DNA of 55,665 nucleotides from Phycisphaerales bacterium UBA6054 (GTDB taxonomy: Bacteria > Planctomycetota > Phycisphaerae > Phycisphaerales > UBA1924). A program made the translations under genes and the position numbers. Positions 35,485 to 45,007 of this stretch are shown piece after piece. The notes under the pieces were generated by a model. The model worked only from the letters and a program-made list of their open reading frames with translations, did no database searches and was not told the DNA's origin. Within the stretch, counting starts at the first letter, position 1; each line of letters starts with the position of its first letter. The DNA lies in assembly GCA_002429045.1 (NCBI GenBank), contig DIYM01000034.1:1-55665 (forward strand). Direction: 5' to 3'.

Positions 35485-38097
35485 TCAGAACGGCAGGTCA
35501 ACCGTGAAGGTGAACAGCCTGCTCTCGTCGTCGTCTTCCTTCACGATCGGGAAGCCGAAATCGAACGCGAGCGGCGCCGGGGACAGCTGGGGGATGTACA
35601 GCCGCACGCCCGTGCCGATCGACACACGCCACTGGTCGAACTCGATGTCGTCGGTGACCGTGCCGGCATCGAGGAAGAACACGACGCTGAGGATGTCCTC
35701 GTACACCGGCTGCTTGACCTCGATGCTTGAGAACAGCAGCCACGAACCGCCCACGGGATCATCGGAGGGCTGCCCGTTGTCGTTGCGGATGCCCTTGGGC
35801 GAGACGGTCCGGAACTCGAAGCCGCGGAACGTCTGGCCGCCGAGGTAGAACCGCTCGTAGGTCGGGATCTCGTCGTTGCCCTGCGGGACCCAGCCGACCT
35901 GGCCCGAGAGCGACAGCACCGTCGCCCGCCCGAGGTAGTCCTCGCGGAGCGGGATGAACACCGTGTGTCGGGCGTCGAACTTGGTGAACTCGAAGTCGCC
36001 GACAACCTGCTCGATCGTGAACCGCGTGCGCGACCCGCGGGTGGGCGCGAACACCGAGTCGATGGTGGTCCGCTCCAACGCCGCCTGCAGCCCGTAGAGG
36101 TTGTTCTGATCCGCGACAGCGAAGACGTCTGTCGGGCGGTCCGGCTGCAGGTCCGACAGTTCCACCGACTCGAGCCGGAGCGTCAGGCCGCCCGTCCACC
36201 GGGTCCCGAACCGCCTGCCCAGCGTGAACCGAGTCCCGAGGCGTTCCTCGTCGAACTCGTCGAAGTCGCGGTTGCGGAAGAACACCTGGGCGCCGCCAGA
36301 GTAGTTCGACTCGAACAGGTACGGCTCGGTCAGCCCGATCGAATACGTCTCGACGCGATCGCCCGGGAGGATCTCGAGTTGGAACGTCTGCCCGCCGCCG
36401 CGGAACGCCCGCCCGGCGAAGAACTCGCCCGCCGAGTCCGGCGTGTCACGGATGTCGAAGTTCCGCTGCACCAGCGCGATCCGCCCGATCAGGCCAGCGT
36501 CCGATGACACCGCGCCGCCGAAGTTGAACTCCCCGGTGTTGGTTTCCTCGACCTCGATCAGCACGTCGCGGTAACGCTGCGGGTTGTCGAGGCTCAGGCT
36601 CATCGGATCGAGCGCAGGGTCGGAGCGCCCGGCATCATCCGCGCCATCGGCACCGGTGTCCCGCCCCGGATCGAGCCCGTCGTCCCACACCTCGGCGTAG
36701 AACTCCACCCCCGGGTCAAGCGGCGTGATCCGCGGCGGGGGGCGATCGTTGAAGAGCCGCAGGCGGTTGATCTGCCGCTGCGTCCGCCGCACCGCGGTCG
36801 TATCGAGGGGACGCATCGGGCGGACCTGAACCTGCCGGCGGACGATCTCCTGCCGCGTCAGTTCGTTGCCCTGGATGATGACCTCGCCCACGCGGGACCG
36901 GGGCCCTTCGTCGATCAGGAAGATCAGGTCCACCACCGGGCGTTCCGGGTCTCGGCGTTCCACGCGATCCACGCGGGCGCTGGCGTAGCCCATCTGACCG
37001 AGCGCGCTCTCGACGATCGTGCCAGCGTCGGTCAGGACCTGATCGCCGTACACGTCGCCCGGCTTGATCGGGATGAGCCCGGCGATCTGCTCACGCCCCA
37101 GAACCGGAGCAGCGTCGCCCTCCGCGTTGATGTCGACCTGCACCGAGCGCAGCGTGTACAGCGGGCCCTCCTCGATCAGGTACGTCACGATCGCCTCGCG
37201 CCCGTCGGGCGAGGGCTGGAGGATGCGGTCGGCGCGGATGTCCAGGTAGCCACGGTTCCGGTAGAACCGGATCAGGTTCGCGATGTCGTCGTCCAGCGTG
37301 TCGTCGTCCAGTTGGCCCTTGCTGAACAGCGTGGCCTCCTTGGTGCCGATCTCCCGTTTGAGCTGTCGGCGTGTGAACGACTGGTTGCCCTCGAACCGGA
37401 TCGCCGTGACCTTGAGACGCTCGCCCTCGCGGATACGGAAGATCACGATCCCGCCGTCCGCCAACTCCTCCTCGTCGACGGTGATCCGGGCGTTGTAGTA
37501 ACCCTTGTCGCGGTACAGTTCTTCGATGCGGCGGGCGCTGCGGTCGATCTGGAAGCGGTCGATCGGTGTGCCGGGGATCACATCGATCACCGCGTTCACA
37601 TCGAGATCGTTGATCTTCGTGTTGCCGACCGCCTGGACGTCAACAACCAGTTCGCGCTCGGAAAGCTCGAACACCACCGTCACCGTGCCGTCGTCGTTCA
37701 GACCCGCGAAGGTCTCCACGCTGCCGAACAGCCCGAGCCGGTTCAGCCGGCGGACATCGGCCTCGAGGCGGGCGGCATCGAATATGTCGCCGCGAAGCGT
37801 GCGCACCGTGTTGCGGGCCTGATCCACGGCCGTCTGCGACAACTCGACCGGAGACCCGTCCGCGGCGTCGGGGGCGATGAACCGGACCGACCCGATCGGC
37901 CGGTTCTCATAGACCGCCGGATCCACTGGCTGATCGGACACGCCGGCGCCGGTCGCGCCCAACGACGACGCGGACGACGACGCAGAAACCAGCCCGAGCG
38001 GTGCGCCCGCGAGCAGCGCGAGCAACGCGACGCTCCGCGCCGGGCGCGTGCCGAGGCCTGGATTGAGTCGAACGCTTGCCAAGGCCGGACGATACAC
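35485..38097 (-). CDS. bamA: Outer-membrane assembly factor BamA (Omp85)
   Basis: BamA inserts beta-barrel proteins into the outer membrane. The product of about 870 residues has a signal peptide (RSVALLALLAGAPLGLVSA), about five POTRA repeats (for example ALV-type FQIDRSARRIEELYRDKGYYNARI and DDIANLIRFYRNRGYLDIRAD), and a C-terminal 16-strand barrel region. The barrel includes the YLGGQTFRGFEFRTVSPKG loop, matching the Omp85 RGF motif, and ends in Phe (TVDLPF). An acidic Asp/Gly-rich insert (about residues 466-505) lies between the last POTRA and the barrel. The start is uncertain: no ATG lies before the signal peptide; GTG 38097, TTG 38082 or GTG 38202 are possible and none has a clear ribosome site. 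Confidence 0.9.
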   Translation of the reverse strand: MYRPALASVRLNPGLGTRPARSVALLALLAGAPLGLVSASSSASSLGATGAGVSDQPVDPAVYENRPIGSVRFIAPDAADGSPVELSQTAVDQARNTVRTLRGDIFDAARLEADVRRLNRLGLFGSVETFAGLNDDGTVTVVFELSERELVVDVQAVGNTKINDLDVNAVIDVIPGTPIDRFQIDRSARRIEELYRDKGYYNARITVDEEELADGGIVIFRIREGERLKVTAIRFEGNQSFTRRQLKREIGTKEATLFSKGQLDDDTLDDDIANLIRFYRNRGYLDIRADRILQPSPDGREAIVTYLIEEGPLYTLRSVQVDINAEGDAAPVLGREQIAGLIPIKPGDVYGDQVLTDAGTIVESALGQMGYASARVDRVERRDPERPVVDLIFLIDEGPRSRVGEVIIQGNELTRQEIVRRQVQVRPMRPLDTTAVRRTQRQINRLRLFNDRPPPRITPLDPGVEFYAEVWDDGLDPGRDTGADGADDAGRSDPALDPMSLSLDNPQRYRDVLIEVEETNTGEFNFGGAVSSDAGLIGRIALVQRNFDIRDTPDSAGEFFAGRAFRGGGQTFQLEILPGDRVETYSIGLTEPYLFESNYSGGAQVFFRNRDFDEFDEERLGTRFTLGRRFGTRWTGGLTLRLESVELSDLQPDRPTDVFAVADQNNLYGLQAALERTTIDSVFAPTRGSRTRFTIEQVVGDFEFTKFDARHTVFIPLREDYLGRATVLSLSGQVGWVPQGNDEIPTYERFYLGGQTFRGFEFRTVSPKGIRNDNGQPSDDPVGGSWLLFSSIEVKQPVYEDILSVVFFLDAGTVTDDIEFDQWRVSIGTGVRLYIPQLSPAPLAFDFGFPIVKEDDDESRLFTFTVDLPF

Positions 38098-38225
38098 ACC
38101 ACCGGGCACAAACACAAATGCCCGGACCGCCCGCTCTTCCGGGACGGGCTGGTGGAGAAGCCCCCCGCGGGCCGATAGGGTTGCTTCGCCCCCGCGGCGC
38201 ACGGGGTGTGTGACGGAGACCAGCG

Positions 38226-38657
38226 TTGAATCGACGGATGAGTGGTGTTTGCGAGCGCTCCGGAACGCGCAGGGATGTTCCGGTCTCTTGGCTGACCGCG
38301 TGGCGCCGGGGCAAACGCGTGGCGCTGGTCGTCGCCGCGGTCTGGTGCATCGTGCTGGGCGTCTCGGTGACCGCGGTCATCGTCAGCCGCGGATCGCTGG
38401 GCCAGACCCCCACGCCCGTGCTCGCCGGGGTGATCGCGATGCTGTTCATGCCTGGGCTGACCGCGCTGGCGATGGGGATCGACGCCCGGGAACGACGCCG
38501 CCAGCGGGCCAGCGGACCCGCCCACCGCTCGCTGCCCCACCCGGGCAACACACGCGCTCCCCGCCCCGTCGGAGGGCGTCACGCGTTCTCCCGCGACATG
38601 GCTTCGGGTCGCGAGCCGACCAACCCACACGGCACGCTGGACCAGACCGCCGCGTAA
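38226..38657 (+). CDS. Small membrane protein of unknown function
   Basis: The 143-residue product starts at TTG 38226 after GGAGACCAGCG, or at ATG 38238. It has a basic N-terminus, two hydrophobic helices (VALVVAAVWCIVLGVSVTAVIV and VLAGVIAMLFMPGLTALAMGI) and a basic, disordered C-terminal tail (ARERRRQRASG). I do not recognise a family. It is divergent from bamA, sharing a short upstream region. Confidence 0.6.
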   Translation: MNRRMSGVCERSGTRRDVPVSWLTAWRRGKRVALVVAAVWCIVLGVSVTAVIVSRGSLGQTPTPVLAGVIAMLFMPGLTALAMGIDARERRRQRASGPAHRSLPHPGNTRAPRPVGGRHAFSRDMASGREPTNPHGTLDQTAA

Positions 38658-38771
38658 GTCGTACCGCGATGTGCGCAAACGATCCGATCATCAGCGCTTG
38701 CGAGCGCCGACCATCGACTTAGGACAGGCGCCGCCCGGTCCACTCGGGGGCGAGCCCGCATCAAGCCCGCA

Positions 38772-39929
38772 TCAAGCAAGATTCACGGGCATCACGACAT
38801 ACACGAAGTCCGACCCGGACTTGAGCAAGCCGGGCTTGTTCGATGCCTTGAGTTCGATGATGACCTCGGGCTCGTCGATGACTTTGAGGGCATCGGTCAG
38901 GAAGGTCGGGTTGAAACCGATCTCGACATCGTCACCCTCGTAGCCGGCCAACTCGACCGCGATCCGGGCCTCGCCCATCTCCGGAGCCCGGCTTGAGAGT
39001 TCGAGGGCCTTGCCTTCGCCGTTGAACGCCAGACGCACGCCGCGGGACTCCTCGTTGGTCAGCAGCGCCGCCCGCCGAACCGCCGACGCGAGGATGTCAC
39101 GATCGAACGTGACCCTGATGTCCTGATCTTTAGGGATCACGTCCTCGTAGGGCGGGAAGGTCCCCTCGACCAGCGAGGTGGACAGGGTCGCCCGGGCATC
39201 GGCCGGGTTGTCCCCGAACGCGAAGACGGCACGCGAGTCCGTGATCGCCATATGCACGGCTTCTTCGGGCTCGTCGGCGAGTTTGAGCAGCATCGAGAGC
39301 GCCTTGCTGGGCACGATGCAGCGGGCCGAATCGCCCTTCTCATCGGTTGACGTGGTGCACTTGGCCAACCGACGCCCGTCGGTCGCGACCATCTCCAGCT
39401 TCTTGCCCTCACGGACCAGCAGCACGCCGTTGATCGCGTACCGAGAGTTCTCGCGGGCCGCGGCGAAGAGCGTCCGCGTGATCAGCCCGGACAGCATCCC
39501 GGAAGTCGTTGCAAGAGAAGCCTTTGCATCGGAACCGTCCGCAACAGACTGGAACGACGGGATGGCCGGGAACTCATCAGACGAGAAGCCGTGGAGCTGG
39601 AAGTGCGCGTCAGCCCCCTTGATATGGGCCGTTTCTCCGTCGGCTTCGATCGCCAGCGTGGGCTCGTTGTCCTCAGCGGAGACGATCTGGCGGAGTTTGT
39701 CGGCCGGGATCAGCGCCGAGCCGGGCTCGGACACCTCGACCCGCCCCAGACGCACGGTCAACGCGAGGTCGGCATCGGTGCCCGACAGGGCCAGTTCCGG
39801 CGCGCTGGCGTCGGCGCCGGCTTCGAGTCTGATGCAGGTGAGTTGCGGGCGCGGCGAGCGGGTCGCGACGACCCCCGAGACCAGGTTGACGCCTTCGAGC
39901 AGGGCGGCGCGTTCGCAGTTGACCTTCAT
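38772..39929 (-). CDS. dnaN: DNA polymerase III beta sliding clamp
   Basis: The clamp tethers the replicative polymerase to DNA. The 385-residue product has the three-domain clamp pattern: domain 1 starting MKVNCERAALLEGVNLVSGVV, domain 2 with LFAAARENSRYAINGVLL and VATDGRRLAKC, and domain 3 with ALLTNEESRGVRLAFNGEG. The ending YVVMPVNLA matches the conserved M-P-[VM]-[RN]-[LI] hydrophobic C-terminus. ATG 39929 is supported by GGGAGAG seven bases upstream. Neither dnaA nor recF is adjacent; neighbours are a small membrane protein and the divergent transketolase. Confidence 0.95.
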   Translation of the reverse strand: MKVNCERAALLEGVNLVSGVVATRSPRPQLTCIRLEAGADASAPELALSGTDADLALTVRLGRVEVSEPGSALIPADKLRQIVSAEDNEPTLAIEADGETAHIKGADAHFQLHGFSSDEFPAIPSFQSVADGSDAKASLATTSGMLSGLITRTLFAAARENSRYAINGVLLVREGKKLEMVATDGRRLAKCTTSTDEKGDSARCIVPSKALSMLLKLADEPEEAVHMAITDSRAVFAFGDNPADARATLSTSLVEGTFPPYEDVIPKDQDIRVTFDRDILASAVRRAALLTNEESRGVRLAFNGEGKALELSSRAPEMGEARIAVELAGYEGDDVEIGFNPTFLTDALKVIDEPEVIIELKASNKPGLLKSGSDFVYVVMPVNLA

Positions 39930-40010
39930 CTTGGACTCTCCCATACCCCGGGCACCAGATACGGGGCGTCGGGGACCGTGAGTGTATCGCCCCCGGGCCC
40001 GACGCATCGT

Positions 40011-40046
40011 GCCCGGGCCGGGGCAACTTGCGGCCCGGGCCGGGGC
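40011..40046. repeat. Two direct copies of a GC-rich 14-mer
   Basis: GCCCGGGCCGGGGC occurs at 40011-40024 and 40033-40046 in the 309-base divergent gap between dnaN and transketolase (39930-40238). Each copy contains the palindrome CCCGGG. The gap holds no gene, and the rest shows only GC-rich sequence. Confidence 0.5.
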
Positions 40047-40238
40047 GTGGAATGGGTGTGGATTTCTGCTGTCTCGGGTCCGGGGGAGCGGCTCGGGTGC
40101 TATGGTGTGGACCTATCGGAAAATCCCAGTCGCGACCACCGCGCTCCGGACCCCCCTCCTGTCGAGGCCGGTGAGGGGGTCGGGGGAGCGGCTTTTGTGC
40201 GTTCACGACGCGCATCCTCAACTCAGAAGGAGTGACCG

Positions 40239-42209
40239 ATGTCATTCGAAGCCGCCGTCCAAGCCCAAGCGATCGAGCTCGATCGGCTCTCGCTGGAGAT
40301 GTGTGCCGCCTCCGGGAGCGGGCACCCCACCACCGCGATGAGCATCGGGCACATCGTGACCGCGTTGATGTTCAACTCGATGCGCTGGAGCCCGGACTAC
40401 CCCGACTACCCGACCTCGGACCGGCTGGTGCTCAGCGAAGGGCACGCCGTGCCGGCGGTGTACGCGGCGATGGCGTGCCTGGGCGTGATGGTGGGCAAGG
40501 GCGACGAGCGGCGGAAGCTGACCATCGAGGACCTCGGCTCGCTCCGCGATTGGCACAGCGAACTCGACGGGCACCCCAACCCGATGGAGGGCATGCCCTT
40601 CTTCGACGCGGCGACGGGATCGCTGGGCATGGGGCTGTCGGTGGCGGGCGGGCTGGCGAAAGCCGCCCGTCTCGACGGGATCGAGAAGCGGGTGTACTGC
40701 ATCGTCGGCGACGGCGAGGCCCGCGAGGGGCAGATCGCCGAAGCGCTCGACTTCATCGTGGATCACGGGCTCACCAACGTGCTCCCGATCTTCAACTGCA
40801 ACGAGTACGGGCAGGCCGACCGCGTGTCGGGGCAGCAGAGCGCCGAGAAGCTGGCCGCCAAACTGGGCGCGTTCGGGTTCGAGGTCGTCGACATCGACGG
40901 GCACAGCCCGGCGCAGATCAAGGACGCGTTCGACCGGTTCGCGGGGATCTCGGCCGACGACCAGGCCAAACCGATGGCCATCGTCGCCAGGACCGTGAAG
41001 GGCTGGGGCTGCCCGAGCATCCAGGGCGGCGGCTGGCACGGCAAGCCGCCGAGCGGTGAGACGCTCAAGAAGGCCCTCGCCGAGTTGGACGAGCGGCGCA
41101 TCGAACTGACCAGTGCGCTCTCCGGCGCCGACCAGTTCACGATCGACCCGCCTGTCGAAGCCCCCGTCAAGGAACTCGCCGGCGCCGATCTCCCCCCGCT
41201 GGCCGAGGCGATGAGAGCCCTCGACATGGAGACCGTTCTCCAGACGGGCAAGATGGCGACCCGCCGGGCGTACGGCGTCGCGCTCCGCACGCTCGGGACC
41301 ATCAACCCCGAGGTTGTGGTGCTCGACGCGGACGTGAGCAACTCGACCTTCGCCGAGGGTTTCGGGAAGGACGCGGCCCTGGCGCCGAGATTCGTCGAGT
41401 GCAAGATCGCCGAGCAGAACATGGTCTCGGTCGGCGCGGGCATGAGCGCCGCGGGCAAGGTGCCGTTCTGCTCGACCTTCAGCAAGTTCATGACCCGGGC
41501 GTACGACCAGATCGAGATGGCGTTGTACTCGGGCGCGAACCTCAAGCTGGTCGGCTCGCACTCGGGCATCACGCTCGCCGCCGACGGGCCGAGCCAGATG
41601 AGCCTGCCCGACGTCGCGTGGTTCCGTTCGCTCTCGACCACGACCGATCACTACGGCAACCCCGGCTGCTATGTGCTCCAGCCCGCCGACGCCTATGCGG
41701 CGTACGCGCTGACCGGCGTGATGGCCGAGTACGAGGGCATGTGCTACATGCGGACCCTCCGGGCCGAGACCGAGATCCTGTACTCCGACGACCATGTCTT
41801 CAACCTGGGCGGGTTCGAGACGCTGCACGAGGGACGCGACATCGTCCTGGCCGCAACCGGGTACATGGTCCACGAGGGCAACCGGGCGGTCGAACTGCTC
41901 GACAAGGCGGGCGTCAGCGCCACGCTGCTGGACATGTATTCGATCCCGTTCGATCAGGACAAACTGCTCGATGTTGTGGCCTCTAACGGCGGGTTCGTGA
42001 TCTCGCTTGAGGACAACTTCGGCGGCTCGCTGGGATCGGCGATCGCCGACGCCCTCGTCGGATCCGGGGACGGCTTCGAACTCACCCAGATGCACGTCAA
42101 CCGAATCCCCAAGAGCGCCCGCACTCCCGATGAGATGCTCAAGATGTGCAGCCTGACCGCCGAGGATATCGTCGCAAAGACCATGGAGTTGCTGCGGGTC
42201 CCTGTCTGA
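40239..42209 (+). CDS. tkt: Transketolase
   Basis: Transketolase moves two-carbon units between sugar phosphates in the pentose phosphate pathway. The 656-residue thiamine-diphosphate enzyme has the N-terminal SGHPTTAMSIGHI (His28), the ThDP-binding GDGEAREGQIAEALDFI and FNCNEYGQ, the catalytic Glu in VECKIAEQNMVSVGAG, and the C-terminal HSGITLAADGPSQMSL. The sequence looks closer to the mammalian TKT-like branch than to E. coli TktA, for example in DRLVLSEGHAVPA. AGAAGGAGTGACCG precedes ATG 40239. A terminator follows. Confidence 0.93.
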   Translation: MSFEAAVQAQAIELDRLSLEMCAASGSGHPTTAMSIGHIVTALMFNSMRWSPDYPDYPTSDRLVLSEGHAVPAVYAAMACLGVMVGKGDERRKLTIEDLGSLRDWHSELDGHPNPMEGMPFFDAATGSLGMGLSVAGGLAKAARLDGIEKRVYCIVGDGEAREGQIAEALDFIVDHGLTNVLPIFNCNEYGQADRVSGQQSAEKLAAKLGAFGFEVVDIDGHSPAQIKDAFDRFAGISADDQAKPMAIVARTVKGWGCPSIQGGGWHGKPPSGETLKKALAELDERRIELTSALSGADQFTIDPPVEAPVKELAGADLPPLAEAMRALDMETVLQTGKMATRRAYGVALRTLGTINPEVVVLDADVSNSTFAEGFGKDAALAPRFVECKIAEQNMVSVGAGMSAAGKVPFCSTFSKFMTRAYDQIEMALYSGANLKLVGSHSGITLAADGPSQMSLPDVAWFRSLSTTTDHYGNPGCYVLQPADAYAAYALTGVMAEYEGMCYMRTLRAETEILYSDDHVFNLGGFETLHEGRDIVLAATGYMVHEGNRAVELLDKAGVSATLLDMYSIPFDQDKLLDVVASNGGFVISLEDNFGGSLGSAIADALVGSGDGFELTQMHVNRIPKSARTPDEMLKMCSLTAEDIVAKTMELLRVPV

Positions 42210-42233
42210 CCCGGGCACGCCGAACGCAGAAGC

Positions 42234-42264
42234 AAAGCCCCGAGCGGATCCGCTCGGGGCTTTT
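42234..42264. terminator. Intrinsic terminator between tkt and the adhesin-like gene
   Basis: AAAGCCCCGAGCGGA and its exact complement form a 30-base palindrome ending in TTTT on the plus strand. On the minus strand it ends in TTT, so it may serve both convergent genes. Confidence 0.82.
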
Positions 42265-42317
42265 CGATTCGCCAGAACTATCTCCGTTGTGGCGGTCGGC
42301 GGGGGCTCGTTCTCCGC

Positions 42318-44822
42318 TCAGTTGCAGCCGGCGTTGAAGATCCCGATATAGGTCGCGATGTCGAAGAAGTTCAAGGCGCCGAACGGGGCCGCCAGATCGG
42401 CACGCGGGTCGCCCTCGTTGAACAGCGAGATGTACGTCGAGATATCGAAGAAGTTCCCGATCGCGTCACCGTTGAAATCCGCGCCGCATGTCAGGCGGAC
42501 GAAGACCCGGTCCGGCTCGATGAACACGCGGTACACGAGCGAGGGCGGCGCCGGAGGCAGGTCGTACAGGTCGAACGCCCCCTCGATCACCGTGCTCCCC
42601 GCTCCCCCGATGATCTCCCACTCGTCCCCGAACGCGGGGGCGTAGTCGGGGTCGAGCTTCACGTCGACGCCCCCGCCGAGCGAGACGACCTGGTTGGCGC
42701 CGGTGGTGATCCGATCGAACTCGGTGCCCGCGAGCCCCCCGAGATCGAAAACGCTGGTGCCGCCGAGAGCGAGCGTTCCCCCCTGCGCGTTCAACTCGCG
42801 CCGATCGCCGGCGGGGTCGATCGATCCTTGGACCGCCACGTCGCCGATGATCTGGCCCGAGCCGGAGATCGACTGCCCGGGCCCGAAGGTCGCGGCGATG
42901 CCGTTCTCGGTCTCGATGCGGGCGTCGCCCAGGGAGCCCGAGGTCTCAAGAACGATCGCGCCCGTGCCGCCGACCGGCGTCTCGGTGTTCACCCCGAGCA
43001 CGGCGTTGAAGACCTGGTCGTTCACGTTGATGAGCACGCTGCCGTCGTTCGTGAAACCGCCCGCCACGCTCAGGCGGACCGAGTTGCCGTTGATCCCGAG
43101 ATCGCCGGTGTTCACCGCGTTGACCATGACGCTCGCGCCGGCGGCCGCGGTCACAAGCCCGCCCGAAGACGATGACAGGATCTGATCCGAGAGATCGAGG
43201 TTCGCGAACTCGAGACGCCCGCCGGTCGAGTTGAGCACGCCGGGCCCGGCCATCGTGCCCGAAAGGCGGAGCGACTCGCCCGGGTCGTCGCCGTCGATGA
43301 TCCCGAGGTTGACAAAGTCCCCGCTGATCGAGCCCGAGCCCGAGATCGTCTGCGCGGGGCCGAAGGTCCCAACCGAACCGTTGGAGGTCACGATCTGAGC
43401 GTCGTTGCGTTCTCCCGACGTGGCCATCGTGATGCTGCCGGCACCGTCGATCGAAGCCGTTGCCTCGAAGTCGAGCACCGCGTTGAACACGCGGTCGTCG
43501 AAGTTGATCGCGATGATCCCGCTGTTCGTGATGTCGCCGGCGAGCGACAACCGTGCGGACCCGCCCGCGATGCCGGCGTTTCCCAGGTTCGTGATGCTGT
43601 TGACAAAGGTCTCACCAGCTGTCGCCGCGACGATCCCAGTACCATTTGTATCAAAGACCATGTTCGACACATTGGCCGATGTGAACACCAGGCGGGCCCC
43701 GTCTTCCGCGAATAGGGTGCCGACACCGAATCCGCTTACATCGTCTTGGATCTCTAGGTCGGCACCGATATCGGTAGCTGTCATCGTATCAGTCATCGTC
43801 AGGCTGCCAGACACAAGTCCGCTTCCGCGAACAGGCTGAGCGATGGTGGCGTTGAAACCATCGCTGACGCGAATCTGTGCGTCGTTGAGCGTCCCGGCTG
43901 TCACCATGACGATCTCGCCGTTGCCCGCGATGCCGGTACTCTCATCGAAACGGAGGGTGGCATTGAATACTTGAGACGTGGAGTTGATCGTCAGCGTGCT
44001 GTTGTTGGTCACGGGCCCGATGAGCGACAGCGTGTTCGATCCGCCACGGATGGAAACAGGACCCCCGAAGATCATGTCGGTCACCGTGACGAGACCGCCG
44101 GCGACATCCGCACTGAAACCAGATCCGCTAGAGATGATGAGCCCGTCCTGCAAGAAAGATCCATTCGCGATCTCGACCGGACCGTTCGTCAGATCAACTT
44201 CTCCCGATAGACTCATCACGAATGTCCCGGACATCCTTATCCCAGGGCCCAGTGGATCATCGGGAGCGATCTTGCCCAGCAACACAGTCAATCCGTCTCC
44301 GACGCGCCCGACGGTGCCGTTTCCCGTGATGGTCTGACCGGATCCGATGTTGAGAGTCGTTCCGGCGCCGGCTTCCAGCCGCGCGTCATTGAACTGACCG
44401 GTCTCGGATGCCGCGCCGAGAACAATGTTCCCCGTGCCGGAGATCGAGCCCGCCCCGCCGTCGAATACCAGCCGCGAGTCCAAAGCCTGAGCGGTCGAGT
44501 TGATTCGGATCGTCCCGTTGTTCAGCACAGCCCCGGAAGATGACATCGTGAGCGTTTCCGAACCGCGGATGTCGAGCATCGTGTCAACGCCGAGGACCTG
44601 CAGCGCATTGAGTGTCGCATTGATGTTCAACTCGGCGGTGTAGGAGCCCAGGTCCGGCAGGAACGCGACCGCGGACGGGGCGTCGGGCACCGAGCCGGTG
44701 TCCCAGTTCGAGGCGTTGTTCCAGAGCCCGCCCGAGGCGTTGTTCCAGACGGCGGTCTGCCCGAGCGCGGTGCCGCTGATCGCGGCGATGACCGCCGCGG
44801 ACGAAAACAATCCTGCTCTCAT
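42318..44822 (-). CDS. Secreted repeat protein (adhesin-like) with dockerin tail
   Basis: The 834-residue protein has a signal peptide (LFSSAAVIAAISGTALGQ) and a body of four repeats at about residues 105-175, 278-345, 438-510 and 598-670, spaced 160-172 residues. Each contains an IN-x4-VFNAxLxF segment, a DARI/DAQI segment and a GSGxIxG segment, as expected for a parallel beta-helix with autotransporter-like character, though no barrel follows. The last about 55 residues hold one canonical EF-hand-like loop (DFNGDAIGNFFD) and one degenerate loop (DLAAPFGALNFFD), ending NAGCN. No catalytic motif is visible. Start ATG 44822 follows AGGGGACT. Confidence 0.8.
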   Translation of the reverse strand: MRAGLFSSAAVIAAISGTALGQTAVWNNASGGLWNNASNWDTGSVPDAPSAVAFLPDLGSYTAELNINATLNALQVLGVDTMLDIRGSETLTMSSSGAVLNNGTIRINSTAQALDSRLVFDGGAGSISGTGNIVLGAASETGQFNDARLEAGAGTTLNIGSGQTITGNGTVGRVGDGLTVLLGKIAPDDPLGPGIRMSGTFVMSLSGEVDLTNGPVEIANGSFLQDGLIISSGSGFSADVAGGLVTVTDMIFGGPVSIRGGSNTLSLIGPVTNNSTLTINSTSQVFNATLRFDESTGIAGNGEIVMVTAGTLNDAQIRVSDGFNATIAQPVRGSGLVSGSLTMTDTMTATDIGADLEIQDDVSGFGVGTLFAEDGARLVFTSANVSNMVFDTNGTGIVAATAGETFVNSITNLGNAGIAGGSARLSLAGDITNSGIIAINFDDRVFNAVLDFEATASIDGAGSITMATSGERNDAQIVTSNGSVGTFGPAQTISGSGSISGDFVNLGIIDGDDPGESLRLSGTMAGPGVLNSTGGRLEFANLDLSDQILSSSSGGLVTAAAGASVMVNAVNTGDLGINGNSVRLSVAGGFTNDGSVLINVNDQVFNAVLGVNTETPVGGTGAIVLETSGSLGDARIETENGIAATFGPGQSISGSGQIIGDVAVQGSIDPAGDRRELNAQGGTLALGGTSVFDLGGLAGTEFDRITTGANQVVSLGGGVDVKLDPDYAPAFGDEWEIIGGAGSTVIEGAFDLYDLPPAPPSLVYRVFIEPDRVFVRLTCGADFNGDAIGNFFDISTYISLFNEGDPRADLAAPFGALNFFDIATYIGIFNAGCN

Positions 44823-44932
44823 TCCGAGTCCCCTCAACCAAGATGGCCGCACCGCAGAAACGATCGGTGCCGAGGCGTCATCGTACACAACCCCGCGGCC
44901 GCGCCCAAACACCGATCCGCGGGCGTCGCGGC

Positions 44933-44969
44933 AAAAAGCAAGATGGGGAAGCCGGAGCTTCCCCATCTT
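44933..44969 (-). terminator. Intrinsic terminator after the trypsin-like gene
   Basis: On the minus strand AAGATGGGGAAGC (44969-44957) and GCTTCCCCATCTT (44952-44940) form a perfect 13-bp stem followed by GCTTTTT. It lies about 40 bases after the stop of the protease gene. Confidence 0.85.
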
Positions 44970-45007
44970 CTCAGTATTCGGATGTCCTCAGGTCTTCTGT
45001 TGCGGTC

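Noticed and set aside
40242..42218. A 658-codon open frame on the minus strand
   Set aside because: Antisense to transketolase, which is clearly the real gene.
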